Assembly (NCBI GenBank): GCA_027257055.1
Contig: JAPVLO010000574.1
Span: 744,001 to 808,000 of the forward strand
Reading direction: 5' to 3'
Source: Cephalopachus bancanus
Lineage: Eukaryota > Chordata > Mammalia > Primates > Tarsiidae
Length of the DNA stretch: 64,000 nt
In this document: positions 32,210 to 43,778 of the stretch, one piece after another
Position numbering within the stretch: position 1 is the stretch's first letter
Layout of the letters: each line of letters begins with the position of its first letter
Translations under genes and position numbers: made by a program
Notes under the pieces: generated by a model
What the model saw: only the letters and a program-made list of their open reading frames with translations
The model's database searches: none
What the model was told of the DNA's origin: nothing

Positions 32210-35200
32210 ATGACAGAGATAAACCCTCACATTTTAATAATTAGCCTGAACTAAATACACCACAGAAAAGACATAGAATGGCAAAATTGATAAAATATCA
32301 TGAGGCAACAATATACTGTCTCCAAGAGACTCATTTCACCAGAAAGGACATTCACAGGCTCAAGGTAAGAGGATGGGAAGCAAAATTTCTGGTGAACGGG
32401 CCACAAAAGAAAACAGGAGTTGTGATCTTAATTTCTGACAAAATACTCTTTAAGCCAACAAAAATTTAAAAAAGATACAGAAGGTTACTACATAATGATA
32501 AGAGGTTCACTCTATCAATAAGAAATTTCCATCCTAAACATATACACCCAACATAGGAGCACCGATTTTCATAAAGCAACTTCTAGGCAAACTGAAAAAA
32601 GATATTGACTCTAACACTATCAGAACTGGGGACTTTAATACCCCACTTACAAACCTAGACAGATGATCAGGGCTAAAAATCAGCAAGGAAATCTGGAATC
32701 TCAATCTGACTCTTGACCAAATTGACTTAATTGATACCTAAAGAAAACTCCACCCATTGACCGCAGAATATACATTATACTCATCACTACATGGAATGTA
32801 CTCTAAGATTGACCACGTCCTTGACCATAAATCAAGCATAAACACATTTCATAAGATTGAAATTTTGCCATGCACCTTCTCAGAACTCAGTGGAATAAAA
32901 ATAAATATCAACACTAACAAGATTCCCCCCAAACCCACAAAGACATGGAGACTAAACAGCATGATGCTAAGCAACTCCTGGGTCAACAGGGAAATCAAAA
33001 CAGAGATTAGAAGATACCTGGAAAAAATGAAAATGAAGAAACAGCTTACCAAAATCTCTGGGATGATATGAAAGCAATATTAAGAGGGGAATTCACATCT
33101 CTGCAAACAGACATGAAGAAAATGGAAAGATCACAAGATAATAGTCAAACAAGTCACCTAATGAAGCTGGAAAAGCAAGGCTATCAAAACCCTAACTTCA
33201 GCAAAAGAATCCAGATCACCAAAATAAAAGCCCAAACCTAGGACATAGAAAAAAAAAGAAATAAAAAAGTTAACAAAACAAAAAGCTGGTTCTTGAAAAG
33301 GATAAACAAGATCATTGGTCCCCTAGCTAGACTGACCAAGAAAAAAAGAGAAAAGCCCAAATAAACACAATCAGAAACACAAAACATGAAGTCACATCTG
33401 ACCCTGAAGAAATACAAAAGATTATCAGAGACTACTATGTACACTTGTATGAAAACAAACTTGAAAATGTAAAGAAAATGGAGGACTTTCTAACACATAA
33501 TCTTCTTAGGTTGAAACAAGAAGAAATCAAGACCCTAAATAGACAAATAACAGTCCATAACAATCCAGGAAATTGACTATGTCATAAGAAAACTACATAC
33601 AAAAAAAAAGCCCTGAACCACATGGCGTTCCAGCAGAATTCGATAAGACATACAAAGAGAAACTGATACCAATCCTATTCAAAGTATTTCAGGTGATTGA
33701 GAAAGATGGAACTCTCCCCAAATCATTTTATGAAGCTAACATCATATTGAAACCCAAGCCAGGTAAAGACCCAACAAAGAAAGAGAACTGCAGGTTAATA
33801 TCTTTGATGAACACAGATGCTAAAGTTCTCAACAATATCCTAGTAAACCAGATTCAACAATACATTTCAAAAATCATCCATCACAAGCTGGGCTCGGTGG
33901 CTCAGTCTGTAATCCTGTGCCTTTGGGAGGCTGAGATGAGTGGATTGCCTGAGCCCGCAGGTTCGAGACCCACCTGGGCAGGAAGACCTCATCTCTACAA
34001 TAAATCAAAAACATCAGCCAGGCATGGTAGCGCATGCCTGTAATTCCGGCTACTTGGAAGGCTGAGGCAGAAGGATCACCGGAGCCCAGCAGGTCGAGGC
34101 TGCGGTGGCCGGGAGCGGCCACTGTACTCCAGTCTGGGTGACAGAGTGAGACTCCAACTAAAAAAAAAAAAAAATCATCCATCACAACCAAGTAGGCTTC
34201 TTTCCCAGGGTACAAGGCTGGTTCAACATTTGTAAGACCATAAACGTAATTAAATACATCAACAGACTTAAAAACAAAAACCACACGATTATATCATTAG
34301 ATGCAGAAAATGCTTTTGATAAAATCCAGCACCCATTCCTAATAAAAACCATCGAACACCTAGGCATAGTTGGAACATACTTCAAAATAGTAACAGCCAT
34401 CAATGAGAATCCTGCAGCCAGCATACTGCTAAACAGACAAAAATTAGAACCGTTTCCCCTGAAAATTGGAACAAGACAAGGGTGCCCACTCTCACCCCTC
34501 CTGTTCAATATAGTTTTGGAAGTCCTAGCTAGAGCAATCAGAGAAGAGAAGGCAATCAGGGGTATCCAAATAGAAAAAGAGGAAGTCAAGTTATCTCTCT
34601 TTGAAGATGACATGATTGTATACCTTGAAAACCTAAAAGAATCTGTCAAAAATCTCCTTGCATTAATAAATGACTTTGGCAAAGTCTCAGGGTATAAAAT
34701 CAATATGCAAAAGACAATTGCATTTCTATATACCAATAATAAACAAACAGAAATCCAAATAAAAAGGACAATTCCATTCACAATAGCCACAAAAAAAATG
34801 AAATACCTAGGCATCTTCCTAAGCAGAGATGTGAAAGACCTTTACAATGAAAACTACAAAACACTGCTCAAAGAAATCAAAGAAAACACAAACAAGTGGA
34901 AAAATATTCCATGCTCATGGATTGGAAGAATCAACGTTGTTAAGATATCCATTCTATCTAAGGCAATCTACAGATTTAATGCAATACCCATCAAATTACC
35001 AGCAACATTCTTCTCAGACCTAGAAAAAATAACATAGGAATTCATATGGAAACATAAACAAACAAGAATAGCCAAAACAATCCTCAGGCAAAACAAAAAA
35101 CAAAAACCCTTATAGACAAATGGAATAGAATTGAGATTCCGGAAGCAAAACCTCAATTTCTCAACAATTCATCTTCAATAAAGCCTCCACCACCCACTAC

Positions 35201-36250
35201 TGGGGAAATGAGAGCCTATTCAGTAAATGGTGCTGGGAAAACTGGCTGACTACATGCAGAAGATTGAAACAGAACCCCTACCTATCTCCATACACAAAAA
35301 TTAACTTAATGGATCAGAGATCTAAATGTAAAACCTCAAACTATAAGAATCTTAGAAAATGCAGGAGACACTCTCATGGAAGTTGGAACTGGCAACCAAT
35401 TCCTGATCAAAACCTGAAGTGCCCAGGCAATAAGAGATAAGATAGACAATTAGGACCTCATTAAACTGACAAACTTCTGCTAAGCCAAAGAAATCATCAA
35501 GAGAGCAGGAAGACAGTCTACAGCCAGGGAAAAAATATTTGCCAATTCCATGTCTGACAAAGGTCTAACATCAAGGATCTACAACGAACTCAAATATGCT
35601 AGAAATAAAAAAATTAACAGCCCCATAACAAAGTGGGCAAAAGATATGAATAGACATTTCTCAAAAGAAGACATACAAGCAGCCAACAGATACGTGAAAA
35701 AATGTTCAGCCTCATTAGTCTTCAAGGAGATGCCAATAAAAACTACACTGAGATACCACCTAACTCCAGTTAGAATGGCCACCATCAATAACTCAAAAAA
35801 TAACAGATGCTGGAGAGGATGTGGTGAAAAGGGTACATTTCTACACTGTTGGTGGGAATGTAAACTATTACAGCCTCTGTGGAAATCAGTGTGACGATTC
35901 CTAAAAGTTCTAAAAATCAACCTTCCATATGACCCCGCATTCCCCCTACTGGAAATATACTTCATAGAATTCAAATCATTCTATAAAAAAGATACCTGCA
36001 CACATATGTTTTTCACAGCATTGTTCACAATAGCAAGAATATGGAACCACCCGTGCTGCCCATCAAAAGAGGACTGGATAAAAAAAAAAATGTGGTATAT
36101 ATACACAATGGAATATTACATAACCATATAAAGAAAAAAATCATGAACTTTGCAGCAATCTGGATGGAATTAGACTTTATAATATTGGGTGATCTCTCAC
36201 AGAAACCAAGATCTGAGTATCACATGTTCTCTCTCATAAATGGACCTTGA
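32210..36250 (+). pseudogene. L1-B ORF2 pseudogene, Alu-interrupted
   Basis: Endonuclease pieces at 32278-33071 include YCLQETHFTRKD and SKIDHVLDHKSS. The RT region is open at 33693-33886 ([38 protein letters not shown]) until the Alu. After it come [16 protein letters not shown] and [14 protein letters not shown]. The YxDD-equivalent box reads F-E-D-D at 34600-34611, a change of the conserved Ala. The Cys-rich C-terminus [19 protein letters not shown] lies in 35550-35894. The last frame ends M-F-S-L-I-N-G-P at 36250, taken as the natural ORF2 end. Confidence 0.9.
33887..34174 (+). mobile_element. Alu SINE, lineage-specific type, sense, inside L1-B ORF2
   Basis: Full dimer from GCTGGGCTCGGTGGCTCAGT to ACTCCAACT plus poly(A). 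The TSD TCATCCATCACAA is at 33874-33886 and 34175-34187. It must be younger than L1-B. Confidence 0.97.
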
Positions 36251-36448
36251 ACTGCTACCATAATACTATAAGAAAAGTATTGACAGTAGCAGGAAATGGT
36301 GGGGGGTGGGAGTGCAGAGAAGTGGGATTGACAATAGTTGATATCTGCCTGGGGAAAGGGGGGCACACTTCATCAACAAGGGTGCATGCACAATGAATAT
36401 TTGTATACCTAACCCTGAATTGTACCCCACAATTTTAAAATAAAAAGA
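36251..36448 (+). other. L1-B 3' UTR and tail
   Basis: Contains a G-rich run (GGTGGGGGGTGGGAG near 36298-36312), CACTTCATCAACAAGGGTGC and the CCTAACCCTGAATTGTACCC mark, then AAAATAAAAAG. Confidence 0.8.
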
Positions 36449-36697
36449 AAAAAATCAACAAAACAAAAAGCTGGTTCTTTGAAAGGATAAACAAGATTAA
36501 TGAACCTTTAGCCAGACTGACCAAAAAAAGTAGAGAAAAAGCCCAAATAAACACAATCAGAAAGTAAAAGGTCAAGTCACAACTGACCCTGAAGAAATAC
36601 AAAAGATTATCAAAAATTTCTATGTACACTTGTATGGAAACAAACTTGAAAACCTAAATGAAATGTAGGACTTTCTGACACTTTTAAAGTTAGAATA
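36449..36697 (+). mobile_element. L1 ORF2 fragment, sense, right part
   Basis: Resumes the sequence broken at 29603: AAAACAAAAAGCTGGTTCTT, AGATTATCAAAAATTTCTAT and TGTATGGAAACAAACTTGAA. It ends abruptly at about 36697. Confidence 0.85.
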
Positions 36698-37582
36698 TTG
36701 ATATTGAGACCCAGAGCAAACTGGAAGAAACAAAGCAAGAAGTGTACAGGGCATGTTTATTAGGTGCAGAATTAAACAGTATAACTGCAAAAAGTTCATA
36801 TTCAAGAATAGCTGGAGAAGAAACTGCAATCCATAGTAAGTAAATGAGTATAATTTCAAAATGTCATTCAAAAGTATTGGAAGTGATTTTTTTTCAATGT
36901 CTGATACTCTAATACTTCAGTATATCTGATTCTAATAAGAACAAGAATCTTGCACCCCTGTTCTCAGCAATATTTATTTTAGAAACTAAACAATACTGCT
37001 GGAGTAGTGTTGAATGAAATGAGAAAACAAAAATAAAATTGAAATATAGAAAAATAAAATTGTTTTAAATGACCCTTTGGAATACTGGAACTCTTTCTCC
37101 CTAAGTTAACCTTTCTCTGAAGATTTTTATGCACTAACACCCCCAATCTGGAGATCTCAGTGCACATGCACTTTTTAAAAAATACAAGAGTACTGGCCAA
37201 GAAGAGAGTTCTAGCTTGTGAAACAGATGTAAATATGTTGATTTTATAACTTATGGACGTAAGATATGTGACTTGTCAATAAGCTGAGAGTTTAACAAGC
37301 AAATTATTCTATCAAGGTCGGTTTTATATGCAAGCATAAGTAACTATTGTCTGTGTAATGAAATTTCTGGTTCCTATATAAAACCTTCATCCCCAAAAGT
37401 TCCTGCTGTGTTGTCAATGTGTCAGTGTTCCTGCCATTTAATTATTATAGAATCAGTTCCCTGTATTAAAACATTGTACCTACAATGTTAAAATTGTGGT
37501 CATCTTGAAGGGACATTGTTGATTGGACATTGACTCATTAGGATTAAGTATGTTTTTAGGTTATGTATCAATGTTTAAAGCT
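36698..37582. other. Unassigned non-coding DNA
   Basis: No gene or confident repeat. A TATATAAAA motif at 37375-37383 is preceded by moderately conserved-looking text and could belong to an old LTR, but I cannot name one. Confidence 0.45.
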
Positions 37583-37730
37583 GTGTTCTCCGATATGGTA
37601 GCCTTTAGATATATTATTTACATTTAAATTATTTAAAATTAAAGAAAATTAAAATTCAGTCCCTCAGTCACACTAGCCTTACTTTAAATGCTGAAATGGG
37701 ACCTATGGCCAGTGAATACCAAAATAAACA
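37583..37730. mobile_element. Probable hAT-Charlie-type MER relic
   Basis: GTTCTCCGATATGGTAGCC, TTTAAATTATTTAAAATTAA and CAGTCCCTCAGTCACACTAG recall a common non-autonomous hAT element with GGTAGCCACTAGCCAC-type ends. Diverged; the exact family is uncertain. Confidence 0.5.
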
Positions 37731-38236
37731 GTGCAGAAATGTAAAGTTGCCATAATTCAAAAAATGTTCTTCTGGAAATGGCTGGTTTAATGATAATGTT
37801 TTGTGGGAAATGGAAAATTGAAAAGGATCAGAGCCTGAGGATGCATCCTTGGAACAACAGGACTGGGTGGAGTTCTGCTGTAAAGCATCCTGGGTCCTAG
37901 GTTTAGGGTAAAGTTGCTTGATGTACTAATTATAAATTATACTTTGTTCTCTGGTTTTGGTCACATCCTTAGCCTAAGCCAACTATCCAGAAAATAGTTT
38001 TGCTGCTTTATATGAATAAGCATTTTATATGTTGAATTCATGGTGAACTTATAGCACATCTTTGAATTTAAAGCATAATGATTAGTATTATGATTGTGTC
38101 AATTTTAAGGTGTTTTAGAGACCAATATTTTAAAAATAACTTCTACTCAATTTAGATTATCCTCTGTGTTGTAAGACAATTATGAAACATAAACTTAAAC
38201 TTCTCCTTGAGTTTCATTAATAAGACATTTCTATTT
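37731..38236. other. Unassigned non-coding DNA
   Basis: Nothing recognised apart from AT-rich stretches. Confidence 0.5.
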
Positions 38237-38250
38237 AAAATGAGTTCACA

Positions 38251-38558
38251 GCCAGGCTCGGTAGCTCAGCCTGTAATCCCGTGCCTTGGGAGGCTGAGGT
38301 GAGTGGATTGCCTGAGTCCGCGGGTTCGAGACCCGCTTGGGCAACTTGGTGAGACCTCATCTCTACAGTAAATCAAAAATTAGCCGGGTGTGGTAGTGCA
38401 TGCCCGTAGTTCCAGCTACTTGGAAGGCTGAGGTAGAAGGATCGCCGGAGCCCAGCAGGATGTGGCTGCGGTTACCAGGAGTGGCCACTGCACTCCAGTC
38501 TGGACGACAGAGTGAGACTCCAACTCAAAAAAAAAAAAATGAAAATAAAAATAAAAAT
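38251..38558 (+). mobile_element. Alu SINE, lineage-specific type, sense, with TSD
   Basis: GCCAGGCTCGGTAGCTCAGC to ACTCCAACTC, poly(A) then AAAATA units. The TSD AAAATGAGTTCACA is at 38237-38250 and 38559-38572. One T of the CCTTTGGGAGG block is missing. Confidence 0.97.
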
Positions 38559-38654
38559 AAAATGAGTTCACAAGAAGTACACTGGAATCTCATTTTATCT
38601 AGTGTTAACTTGAAACCACACGACAACTGAGAGCACTACATACATATTTAAATC

Positions 38655-38975
38655 TAGGACAGATGCTACTTGATTGACAATGGAATTATGTCCTGGTAAA
38701 CTCAATATATGTTGAAAATATTGAAAGTTGAAAATGCATTTAATATACCTAACCTACCAAACATCATAGTTTAGCCTAGACTACCTTAAATATGCTCAGA
38801 ACACTTGTATTACTGTGGCTGACTGGGGGTTGCAACTTACTGCCATTGCCCAGAATCACAAAAGCATATCACATTGTATATCACTAGGCCAAGAAAAAAA
38901 AATTCAAAATTTGAAGTATGGTTTCCACTGAGTGCATATGGATTTTGAAATATTGTAAAGTCAAAAAAATTTTAA
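38655..38975. mobile_element. TcMar-Tigger-type (MER2-like) DNA transposon relic
   Basis: GATGCTACTTGATTGACAAT, GAAAATGCATTTAATATACC, TAACCTACCAAACATCATAG and GTTTCCACTGAGTGCATATG follow the order of a well-known short Tigger relative. Confidence 0.65.
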
Positions 38976-39857
38976 GTAATGCCATTGTAATTCAGGATCT
39001 GTTTGTATTTCTTTTTATGTTGTTAATTTTGCCAGGTATTAAATTTTATTTCTTGGAAGTATATGTATATTTAACACTGATATATACATCTATGTATGTC
39101 TAACTATACATATGACATAATAAACCTTTATTTACATTATAAATATAGCAGATAATATGATTGCTTCTTTACCTATAGTTGAAATTCCTTCTCCTTTGAG
39201 ACATTCAGCTTCCAGTTACATTACCTACTATCATCTTCTGCCCTTTCTTGTCATCTATATTCACCAATCTTTTAGTCATATTTGAAGATTTTTCCACCTA
39301 GATCATTCTTTTTCTCCATCCAGATATTGAAAGCATCATTAGTTACTTCAAAGTCTATGTGGATGACTCATTTACCACTCTAAATTCATAATGTCATCAC
39401 TTCATTCCTAACAGTTTTTATATCTCACTCACTCAGCAATGCTTAGAATTTCTTGAGGCTTGAAAACGTAAGCTATCAATTCACTTATTTTGTTATATCA
39501 TTAAGAACTTTAGCTCCTTGACCTCTTCATTTTCTTTCAACATATCAGCCCCTTTCAGTTTTCAGTTCCTTTGCAATCCAAACTGCATAACATTTCCCAT
39601 TAACATTTCTTTTCCCATGTTCCATTGTCCTTCTATTGCCTTTACAAACCATGTCCAAAAAGTCTCAATCAGTTCATTTGTTCACTCTCTTCCCACTTAC
39701 CCCTAGGTTTACAAGCACTGTTGGAGAATCCACGGCTGCTCATCTTAATTATACCTCTAATATTGCTTAATAATAATCTTTAGATGTTACTAGTCATCTC
39801 TCTATTTTGTTTACCAAAACAACTAGCTCAAGTCATCATCATTTTTGTCTAGCTCTC
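38976..39857. other. Unassigned non-coding DNA
   Basis: From about 39180 it is pyrimidine-rich with short frames and no domain I recognise. It may be an old LINE remnant, but I cannot assign it. Confidence 0.4.
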
Positions 39858-39870
39858 TACGTTCTTTTTT

Positions 39871-40187
39871 GTTTGTTTGTTTGTTTGTTTGTTGTTGTTT
39901 TTTTTTTGAGTTGGAGTCTCACTCTGTCACCCAGACTGGAGTGCAGTGGCTGCTCCCAGCCACCGCAGCCTCGACCTGCTGGGCTCCAGCGATCCTTCCA
40001 CCTCAGCCTTCCAAGTAGCTGGAACCACAGGCGTGCGCTACCACACCCAGCTAATTTTTTATTTTTATTTTAGAGATGAGGTCTTGCCAAGTTGCCCAGG
40101 TGGGTCTCGAACCTGCTGGCTCAGGCAATCCACTCACCTCAGCCTCCCAAAGGCGAGGGATTGCAGGCTGAACCACTGAGCCCGGCT
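39871..40187 (-). mobile_element. Alu SINE, antisense, with imperfect TSD
   Basis: (TTTG)n-modified tail, then GAGTTGGAGTCTCACTCTGT through GAACCACTGAGCCCGGCT. The TSD TACRTTCTTTTTT (one mismatch) is at 39858-39870 and 40188-40200. Confidence 0.95.
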
Positions 40188-40200
40188 TACATTCTTTTTT

Positions 40201-40341
40201 TATAGACAATTTTATATATTATTCCACAAAAATAGTCTATCATGCTGTGGGCTGTTTCATCTTCCTGCCTACTACTGAAAATCTGATTAGTTTCCCCTCT
40301 CATCTTGCTCTGTTTTACTCAACTTTCAGTAAAGAAGCTGT
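40201..40341. other. Unassigned spacer
   Basis: Continues the pyrimidine-rich unassigned DNA. Confidence 0.4.
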
Positions 40342-40771
40342 CTGCATTGCTATTGTAGAGCTAACCCTAACAAAATTCTGCAAACTGGGTGGATTAAATA
40401 ACAAAAAAAATATTGTCTCACAGTTCGGGAGGTTACAAGTCTAAAATCATGGTGTTGGCAAGGTTGTTTCCTTAAGATGACTATGAGAGAAGAATCTATT
40501 TTGCTCTTATCTCCTTGACTTTCAGACAGTTATCTTTACCCTACTTCTTTGCACATCATTTTCTCTCTCTGCATGTCTATGTGCTCAAAATTTCCCTTTA
40601 TATAAGACACCAGTCATGATGGATTAAAGCCAACTGTAATCTCTATAATGGACTCATTTTAACTTGAGTACCTCTATGAAGACCCTATATTCAAATAAGG
40701 TTATATTCAGAGGTACTGGGGTTAGGTCATCAACATATACAATTGGGGGGGCACATTTCAAACCATAACAG
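40342..40771 (-). mobile_element. MaLR LTR (MLT1A-like), antisense
   Basis: CAAACTGGGTGGATTAAATA, ATAAGACACCAGTCATGATG, GACTCATTTTAACTTGAGTA, GAGGTACTGGGGTTAGG and TTTCAAACCATAACAG fit the antisense MLT1A LTR end to end. A solo LTR of an ancient endogenous retroelement; no internal genes. Confidence 0.8.
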
Positions 40772-41191
40772 TATCATTCCTCTTTTCAAAACATATTACT
40801 TTCTTCCACATGTGATCTTGATCCATTCTATTTTATCTTCTCAAATACATGATTACATCAGGTATTCGTTTATGTTACTGGATCTTTAGGCCTCTTCTCT
40901 GTCTAACCATATAATGAAAATCTTCCATTAGCCAACCCCTTATTTCTCTTCTTTTTTTAATTAAACTATCTTCAAAGAATTGATTTTATGAACTTTTACA
41001 TGTATTTACCTCCATTTCCTTCTCAGCCCACGTTCCTTTATTCTCATTACTCTGTGCACTCTTTGCCAAGGTTATACATGAATTTTATTTACTAACTCTA
41101 AAGAATATTTAGCAAAAGTTATTACACAATTAGTCCCATCTTGCATGTTAAGATTTCTCTATTGATTTCCAAATCATTTATGTGTTTTTTC
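40772..41191. other. Unassigned pyrimidine-rich DNA
   Basis: No supported feature. Confidence 0.4.
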
Positions 41192-41202
41192 CTACCATTA
41201 TT

Positions 41203-41491
41203 ATTATTATTTTTTGAGTTGGAGTCTCACTCTGTCGCCTGGACTGGAGTGCAGTGGCTGCTCCCGGCCACTGCAGCCTCGACCTGCTGGGTTCCAGCAA
41301 TCCTTCTGCCTCAGCCTTCTGAGTAGCCGGAATTACAGGCATGCACTACCATGCCCAGCTAATTTTTTTGGATTTATTGTAGAGATGAGGTCTCGCTGCC
41401 CAGGCGGGTATCCAACCCGCAGGCTCAGGCAATCCACTCACCTCAGCCTCCCAAAGGTGCGGGATTACAGGCTGAGCCACTGAGCCAGGCT
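41203..41491 (-). mobile_element. Alu SINE, antisense, with TSD
   Basis: Full antisense dimer. The TSD CTACCATTATT is at 41192-41202 and 41492-41502; the tail has become (ATT)n. Confidence 0.96.
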
Positions 41492-41522
41492 CTACCATTA
41501 TTTTATACTTTCTGAGTCTCCC

Positions 41523-41550
41523 AGGTAAAAAAGGTTCTTCTTTTTTACCT
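41523..41550. repeat. Perfect 11-bp inverted repeat with 6-base loop
   Basis: AGGTAAAAAAG, GTTCTT, CTTTTTTACCT. Confidence 0.9.
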
Positions 41551-42006
41551 GTGCCTCAAATGTTAATCCATGGAGAGTTTCTTTAAAGGTCAAATTGATT
41601 GAGGTAGAGTTGACATATAAAGACCTTTGCCTTTTACAAAAGCACCTTCAAGGACATCAGCAAGATAGCAGAATAGGCAGCCCTGGTCACTTTTTCTCCC
41701 GAAGGTCCTTGATTCATAACTGAGACACTGTTCAATTCCATTGTGAAATGCCCAGAAATTAGCTTAGAGGCTCATGCATCCTGGGAAAGTGCAAAACCAA
41801 TCACATTTTAACCAGTAGGAAAAGCAGAGATATTATCTTACCATAATCCTCAGTCCTGGCACTGTGCCATATGGTTGGGAGTAAACTTCTGGCTTCCCCT
41901 GAGAACTTGGACTATAACCTAATGTTTAAACATTTTGAGGTGTCAATTGAGGGATCACCTTCAATCATGGTTGTCCTGGAGAACTTATGGGGGCCTGATA
42001 CATGTT

Positions 42007-42232
42007 GAGTAAGCCTAATCCAAAACCAGAAATTCCCCAAAATCCAAAACATTTTGAGTATCAACATGATACTAAAAGAAAATGCTTATTAGAATATTTC
42101 CAATTTGGGATTTTTAGAATAGGGATGCTGAATCAGTAATTATAATACACATATTATAAGATTTTTTAAAAATTCAAAACCTGTAACACTTTTGGTCTCA
42201 AAAATTTTGAATAAGGTATACTCAATCTGTAT
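42007..42232. mobile_element. Tigger-type MITE (MER8-like)
   Basis: GTAAGCCTAATCCAAAACCA, AATCCAAAACATTTTGAGTA, ATGCTTATTAGAATATTTCC and AATAAGGTATACTCAATCTG show the palindromic CCTAATCC/GGATTAGG-type layout of short mariner-like elements. Confidence 0.65.
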
Positions 42233-42376
42233 ATGGTAGTCTTCTGGGAGGTATAGAGAACAAAGCAGCAGTTTGAACCAAGGTATGGATATACCACAGC
42301 TCCCTTCTCCAGAACAAACAAACCAGTAATAAACCAGTTCCTGGAATCAGACAGCACATTTAATGTCTAAAATTTC

Positions 42377-42660
42377 TTTTTTGAGTTGGAGTCTCACTCT
42401 GTCACCCAGATTAGAGTGCAGTGGCCGCTCCTGGCCACTGCAGCCTCGACCTGCTGAGCTCCGGTGATCCTTCCACCTCAGCCTTCCAAGCAGCCGGAAC
42501 TACAGGCATGTGCTACCATGCCTGGCTAATTTGTGATTTATTGTAGTGAGGAGGTCTCGCCAAGTTGCCCAGGTGGGTCTCGAACCCACGTGCTCAGGCA
42601 ATCCACTCACCTCAGCCTCCCAAAGGTGCGGGATTACAGGCTGAGCCACCGAGCCCAGCT
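42377..42660 (-). mobile_element. Alu SINE, antisense, with imperfect TSD
   Basis: Full dimer, short T tail. TSD AATGTCTAAAATTTC at 42362-42376 against AATGTCTCAAATTTC at 42661-42675. Confidence 0.96.
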
Positions 42661-43778
42661 AATGTCTCAAATTTCCTGAGTGCTGCCCAAGACACTGAAT
42701 TATATCTCACCTGTCTTAGAGAGCTGTTTAAGCCTGGCATATGCTAGTCCCTTGGGGGCTACAGAAAAAAAATGTGATGGGTTGAACAAGCTGGTAGGCA
42801 TTCACCACAGCTCACCCCCTCAGTTCAGTATAGACAAGGAGACAATAAACCTTAGCTCCTATATTGTCTGAGGGGAAGGTACAAGTTAGAGCATGTAAGT
42901 AATACACAAAATTTCTGAGAGATGCTTGGAGAACAGGATTTTCCTTGCCTGTTTTTAGACCATTAACATGACCCAGCATATTATACTCACTTGGGGGCTG
43001 TGAGAACAAAGACAATGGTTGGCTACAGCATGAAAAATGTGAACACAACCTCTCTCCCTGGTTCAGTTTGGAGTAAATGGGCTAAAAACTCTAAACCCCA
43101 ACTTATCCCTGGTAAAGAAATGTGATAGGTAGAGCATGTAATGATCCAGGTTCTCTGGGCTCTTGCTTAAAAATTGACTCCAGCTTACCTCAGAGAATTG
43201 ATGGGATCTAGCACACTCTAGATTCATGGGGACACCTCACTTAAGAACAAAGAGAGCAGCTTTGACTAGCAACAAGATTTGAAAAGCTTTCACAATATTT
43301 AGCCAGGCTGATTGGTGAGGATCTTCTCTATGACACCAGTTTGTGAAGACAGAAGAAGGTGGCTCTTTTGTAAGTGCATACACATCAACCAAAATGAGGA
43401 AAATGAAGAAAACAGAAATATGTTCCAAACAAAGGAACAAGATAAATCTCCAGAAATAGTTCTAACAAAATGAAGATATATTGTTTACCTGACAGGAAAT
43501 TTAAAATAAGTATCATAAATATGTTTACTGAGATCAGGAGAACAATGCATGAACAAAGTGAATGTTTAAACAAAAAGAAAAACAATAATAAAAAGAACCC
43601 CCAAAATCTTGGAGATTAAGAATACAACCAAGCTGAGAATTTACTAGAGGAGTTCAATAGCAGATTAGATCAAGCAAAAGAAAGATTCAGCAAACTTGAA
43701 ATAAGATCATTGGAAACTATTCAGTTAAAGGAACAAAAAGAAAAAAAAATAATTTAAAAAGGTGAAAAAAGCACACTG

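Larger units (their letters stand above)
29604..36448 (+). mobile_element. L1-B: full-length L1, sense, with 13-bp TSD and internal Alu
   Basis: About 6.85 kb including a 0.3-kb Alu. It has a GC-rich 5' UTR (29604-31208), decayed ORF1 (31209 to about 32160), decayed ORF2 (about 32210-36250) and a 3' UTR ending CCTAACCCTGAATTGTACC with an A-rich tail. Same broad family as L1-A and L1-C by the 3' end and ORF text, but its 5' UTR tip differs from L1-A. Identical TSDs and clean rejoining of the host ORF2 fragment support the ends. Confidence 0.94.
41625..43778 (+). mobile_element. Ancient L1M 5' region (5' UTR and start of ORF1), sense, interrupted
   Basis: GGACATCAGCAAGATAGCAG then AATAGGCAGCC is the typical L1M 5' start. 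Near the right end, GAAAGATTCAGCAAACTTGA and AAACTATTCAGTTAAAGGAA encode the ORF1 leader. A Tigger MITE (42007-42232) and an Alu (42377-42660) lie inside it. The element appears to continue in sense at 49830, 53660 and 55222 after younger insertions. Confidence 0.7.

Noticed and set aside
39807..40073. Frames with the L-S-P-R-L-E-C-S-G motif, repeated at 41214, 48588, 54587 and 56887
   Set aside because: Standard translation of antisense Alu DNA.
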